A stretch of 10,673 bases of DNA, taken from positions 1 through 10,673 of the forward strand of contig USOF01000022.1 of the NCBI GenBank assembly GCA_900556285.1. The letters run 5' to 3'. Position numbers and translations under genes: made by a program. Origin of the DNA: an uncultured Collinsella sp. (GTDB taxonomy: Bacteria; Actinomycetota; Coriobacteriia; Coriobacteriales; Coriobacteriaceae). Positions within the stretch are counted from its first letter, which is position 1, and the number at the start of each line of letters is the position of its first letter. Positions 8,340-10,673 of the stretch are shown here, piece by piece. Below the pieces are notes generated by a model. It was given only the letters and a program-made list of their open reading frames with translations, had not been told where the DNA came from and made no database searches.

Positions 8340-9134
8340 TTAGGAGAGACTCTCCAGCACGCGACGGAGCTCCTGCTGGACGGCGTGGTCGCGGTTACAA
8401 CCCACCACGCGATCGGCCACCGCCTTGAGCGCGGGGCGCGCATTTTCCATCGCGCAGCCCGTGCCGACAAAGCGAATGATCTCGTAGTCGTTCATCGAGT
8501 CGCCAAACGCCATGACCTCGTCGCGTTCGACGCCATAGTGCTCCATGAGCTGCTCGATTCCCGAGGCTTTCGACACACCGGGCTGCATGGCATCGATCCA
8601 TGCGTTTCCAGAAGGCGCAAAGGTAAAGAGCTGGCCAAGCTCGCGCTGCAGTACGTAGGCACTGTCCATAACGGCACAGTCATCGCAAAAGATACTCGCC
8701 TTGATGATATTTACGCTGGGATCGGGCAGCTCCCAAATGCGCTCGGCATTGGGAAGGTCCTTATCGACCTCACGCACGAACTTGCACTCGTCATCGAGCA
8801 AGAAGGACTTGGTTCGGTCAAAGAGCGCAAGATGCAGATTGGGAAATGTCCTGACGGCCTGGGCGAGCCTTCGAATCGCCAGGTGGGAATACACCTCACG
8901 GTCTACCATCTTACCGTCGGCGTAGACCTGGGCGCCGTTAGCGGCGACAAAGTCCATCTTGTCGCGAACGGGCGCAAAGAACTCGCACAGGCGATCGTAG
9001 CGACGACCTGACGATGCGGCGAAATGCACGCCATGCTCGTGTAGCGCCAGAATCAGTTCGTAGGTCTCGGGAGGCACCCGGCCGTTTTCGTCAAGCAGTG
9101 TGCCGTCCATATCGGATGCAATCAGTTTAAACAT
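8340..9134 (-). CDS. Second Cof-type HAD-superfamily hydrolase
   Basis: The protein has 264 residues. Motif I DMDGT (D8, D10), motif II SSGR (41-44), motif III K189 in GVSKASG and motif IV FGDSMND (D212, D216) are all present, with a C2 cap between motifs II and III. It is a predicted Mg2+-dependent phosphatase acting on an unknown small phosphorylated metabolite. It is only distantly similar to the HAD protein encoded convergently on the other side of the palindromic element, so this is not a recent duplication. AGGGAG lies about 7 nt before the ATG but is buried in a long hairpin of the leader. The gene is bracketed by the two 47-nt inverted repeats, with no other gene between them. Confidence 0.93.
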   Translation of the reverse strand: MFKLIASDMDGTLLDENGRVPPETYELILALHEHGVHFAASSGRRYDRLCEFFAPVRDKMDFVAANGAQVYADGKMVDREVYSHLAIRRLAQAVRTFPNLHLALFDRTKSFLLDDECKFVREVDKDLPNAERIWELPDPSVNIIKASIFCDDCAVMDSAYVLQRELGQLFTFAPSGNAWIDAMQPGVSKASGIEQLMEHYGVERDEVMAFGDSMNDYEIIRFVGTGCAMENARPALKAVADRVVGCNRDHAVQQELRRVLESLS

Positions 9135-9139
9135 AGAAA

Positions 9140-9201
9140 AGCTCCCTTCGGGCTTGATGGAATCGGACGTATATCCAAAATCACCGTACCCAAAGGGAGC
9201 T
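9140..9201 (-). promoter_or_regulatory. RBS-sequestering hairpin before second HAD gene
   Basis: On the minus strand the 13-nt arms 9201-9189 and 9152-9140 pair fully with one G-U, around a 36-nt loop. The 3' arm contains the Shine-Dalgarno AAGGGAG, and TTTTC follows it directly, 5 nt before the ATG. The structure could therefore hide the ribosome site or act as an intrinsic terminator. Confidence 0.65.
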
Positions 9202-9204
9202 CAA

Positions 9205-9233
9205 ATAAGACTCCGCGGGCGCAAACGTTACAA
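9205..9233 (-). promoter_or_regulatory. Candidate promoter of second HAD gene
   Basis: On the minus strand TTGTAA (9233-9228) and TCTTAT (9210-9205) are 17 nt apart, each matching consensus at 4 of 6 positions. Transcription would start near 9198-9201, exactly at the 5' arm of the leader hairpin. Nothing else is evident in 9234-9296. Confidence 0.35.
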
Positions 9234-9296
9234 GGACCTAGCAAATAGCTCACGCGCGCCAGAGGCCCCACGGTCGCGGCGTCACGCGACACGCCA

Positions 9297-9343
9297 AAGA
9301 GTGTCCCCGACGACTAGTCGTTTAAGAACGTCCCCGATGACTA
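9297..9343. repeat. Inverted repeat copy 2 (47 nt)
   Basis: This is the reverse complement of 8230-8276 with two mismatches, both purine transitions next to a CCCC run. Its last three bases are the TAG stop codon of the minus-strand adenine deaminase gene. The GACTAGTC palindrome occurs within it and again at its edge (9339-9346). Confidence 0.9.
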
Positions 9344-10417
9344 GTCGGCGTAGGTGAAGGTCGTGACGTCGAACATGCCCTCGGGGCGGATGCGGAGCGT
9401 CGGGATGACCGGCAGGGGCAGGAAGATGATGCCCATGATAGGGTCGAGCGGCGGCTCAATACCCATGGCGCGCGCCTTGACCATAAAGTCGTCGTGCTGC
9501 GCGGCAACGTCCTCGGCCGTGCCTTCGCTCATCAGGCCACCGAGCGCCAGCGGAATGCGCGCCACGACCTCGCCGTTGCGCACCAGCACGTGACCACCTT
9601 GGCCCACGGCCTCAACGGCGGCCATCATATCGGCGGCGTTGTCGCCCACCACGCACACGTTGTGCGAGTCGTGGCCGATCGTGGAGGCAATGGCGCCACC
9701 CGTGATGGTGAAACCGCGCACCCAGCCGCGACCGATATGCTTGCCGACCAGGCCCAGGCCAGCGGGGCCGTCGCCGTCGGCGCCCTCGGCCTGCAGCGAC
9801 ACGCCGCGGCCATGGCGCTCAATCAGCATAATGCGACGCAAGTCCTCGTCAGTCTCGGGACGAACCATGCCCGTGATGGCCTTGCCCGGCACCACGTCAA
9901 TCACGGCCTCGCCCGGCTTAAAGGCATAGTCGAATACGTCGAGCGAAAGCTTCGGCAGCTTAACGGAGGCACGCAGCTCATCGGCAAGGGCCGCAACCTC
10001 GGCCATCTCGGGTGCGATCTCGCCCACAAAGGTACCGTCCTGCGCCACCAGAGCACCGGCGGCATATACGCGATGCGGAGCCGTGGCAAACGTCAGGTCA
10101 TCGAGCAACAGCAGGTCGGCGCGTTTGCCCGGGGCGATCGCGCCACGGAGCTCATGCGGGTCGCGACAGCCGTGGTCCAGGCCAAATGCCTCAGCCGTGG
10201 AAAGGGACGCCATAGAGATGGCGACCACCGGGTCGATGCCGGCCTCGATAGCCACGCGGCAGGCGTTGTCGATCATGCCGGTTGCAAGCGCATCGGAAGG
10301 GGCGCGGTCGTCAGTCGCAAAGCAGCAGCGGCGGGCGCGCGCGGGATTCTCCAGCAACATCGGAGACAGGTTGGCCAGGTCATGGCTGCACGTACCTTCG
10401 CGCAGCATCACATACAT
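9341..10417 (-). CDS. ade: Adenine deaminase, C-terminal part
   Basis: This amidohydrolase-superfamily enzyme converts adenine to hypoxanthine and ammonia for purine salvage, in the cytoplasm with a binuclear metal centre. The visible 358 codons start at MYVMLREG and hold the typical blocks FATDDRAPSDAL, MASLSTAEAFGLD, GAIAPGKRADLLLLDDL, GGAIASTIGHDSHNVCVVG, and LPLPVIPTLRIRPEGMFDV near the end. Full-length enzymes have about 570-600 residues, so roughly the first 220-230, including the N-terminal metal-binding histidines, are missing. The open frame continues upstream to base 10623, but that part does not look like adenine deaminase: the expected HAPG and DHE blocks before MYVM are absent. 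I therefore end the real gene at about 10417. The TAG stop is provided by the edge of the 47-nt repeat. Confidence 0.92.
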   Translation of the reverse strand: MYVMLREGTCSHDLANLSPMLLENPARARRCCFATDDRAPSDALATGMIDNACRVAIEAGIDPVVAISMASLSTAEAFGLDHGCRDPHELRGAIAPGKRADLLLLDDLTFATAPHRVYAAGALVAQDGTFVGEIAPEMAEVAALADELRASVKLPKLSLDVFDYAFKPGEAVIDVVPGKAITGMVRPETDEDLRRIMLIERHGRGVSLQAEGADGDGPAGLGLVGKHIGRGWVRGFTITGGAIASTIGHDSHNVCVVGDNAADMMAAVEAVGQGGHVLVRNGEVVARIPLALGGLMSEGTAEDVAAQHDDFMVKARAMGIEPPLDPIMGIIFLPLPVIPTLRIRPEGMFDVTTFTYAD

Positions 10418-10623
10418 ATTGGTCTGCTCATAATCCAGCTCGCCCACCATAACGTCCTTTTTCATAACCGCTCCGCCAGAGAGCACAGGCTTGCCTTCGG
10501 GATCCAGGCCCACAATAGGCAGCACGCTGTTGCAGCCGGGAGTATAATAATCCTTCATAAAGCCTACTATATCCAAGCTGGGAAGCAAGCTGTTCTCATT
10601 TGCAGTCAGCACAACGTTGGTAA
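10418..10623 (-). CDS. Probable foreign fragment: Ger(x)C-like spore germination protein
   Basis: These 68 codons are open and in frame with the adenine deaminase segment but unlike that family. They contain ENSLLPSLDIVGFMKDYYTPG, split here as LLPSLDIVGFMKDYY and TPGCNSVLPIVGL, then EGKPVLSGGAVMKKDVMVGE. This order matches my recollection of Ger(x)C lipoproteins (end of the N-terminal domain, then a G-x-AVFKxDKxVGxL-like start of the C-terminal domain), which sit in spore-former germinant receptors. GC is about 51% by hand count, with ATA, TTG and TAT codons that are rare in the rest of the window. A non-sporulating actinobacterium should lack it. A chimeric assembly join near 10409-10425 is the simplest reading. 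The family call is from memory of motifs. Confidence 0.55.
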
Positions 10624-10673
10624 CTGTCTCTTATACACATCTCCGAGCCCACGAGACTCCTGAGCATCTCGTA
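10624..10673. other. Nextera adapter with i7 index (contamination)
   Basis: Bases 10624-10642 are CTGTCTCTTATACACATCT, the reverse complement of the Tn5 mosaic end. The read-2 adapter continues to 10657, the 8-base index TCCTGAGC is at 10658-10665, and ATCTCGTA begins the P7 flow-cell sequence. It is the same adapter and index as at the left end, inverted. Confidence 0.98.

Noticed and set aside
9341..10612. A novel germination-protein/adenine deaminase fusion enzyme
   Set aside because: The composition change, the missing essential N-terminal Ade blocks and the adjoining adapter point to a chimeric assembly.
9494..10663. A 389-codon plus-strand open frame ending in LLYTSPSPRDS
   Set aside because: It is antisense to adenine deaminase and its end is translated adapter; the peptide is a known artefact signature.

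Overview
The window looks like a metagenome or draft-genome contig from a high-GC Gram-positive gut bacterium. Coriobacteriia, and a Collinsella-like organism in particular, fits best. The signs are GC-rich codon choice, a zinc-type bL31 with a long Ala/Lys/Glu tail, the secA-prfB pair and paired Cof-type HAD phosphatases. This assignment is inference from gene content and style, without a database search. It is mostly core housekeeping sequence. I see no CRISPR array, phage, transposase, defence island or secondary-metabolite locus.

Both ends are not biology. Bases 1-40 and 10624-10673 are Illumina Nextera (Tn5) adapter with an i7 index, so the true insert is 41-10623. The right-hand ~200 bases (about 10418-10623) also look foreign. 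They read in frame with the adenine deaminase gene but resemble a Ger(x)C spore-germination lipoprotein and have lower GC. The contig is therefore probably chimeric there.

Layout: (1) 41-5201, all on the minus strand: rpmE (bL31), then secA-prfB with overlapping stop/start codons, then the first 91 codons of a YitT-family membrane protein. Strong terminators follow rpmE and precede yitT, and they share an 18-nt core. The 340-nt gap between rpmE and secA carries two long palindromes. (2) 5202-5507, a divergent intergenic region: a structured rpmE leader on the minus strand and a possible promoter/operator for the plus-strand gene. (3) 5508-8221, plus strand: a UPF0237-type ACT-domain protein, citrate synthase with a strong terminator, and a Cof-type HAD hydrolase. 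(4) 8222-9340: a second, convergent Cof-type HAD hydrolase bracketed by a 45/47-identical inverted repeat pair. (5) 9341-10417, minus strand: the C-terminal part of adenine deaminase.

Functionally the genes cover translation (bL31, RF2), protein export (SecA), central carbon metabolism (citrate synthase), purine salvage (adenine deaminase) and phosphate-ester turnover (HADs). Apart from secA-prfB they do not form one pathway. The points most worth a second look are the chimeric right end, the inverted repeats that carry the stop codons of two genes, an RBS-sequestering hairpin before the second HAD gene, the rpmE leader with alternative pairings, the secA-upstream palindromes, and an SPT (not SPF) anticodon-like motif in RF2.
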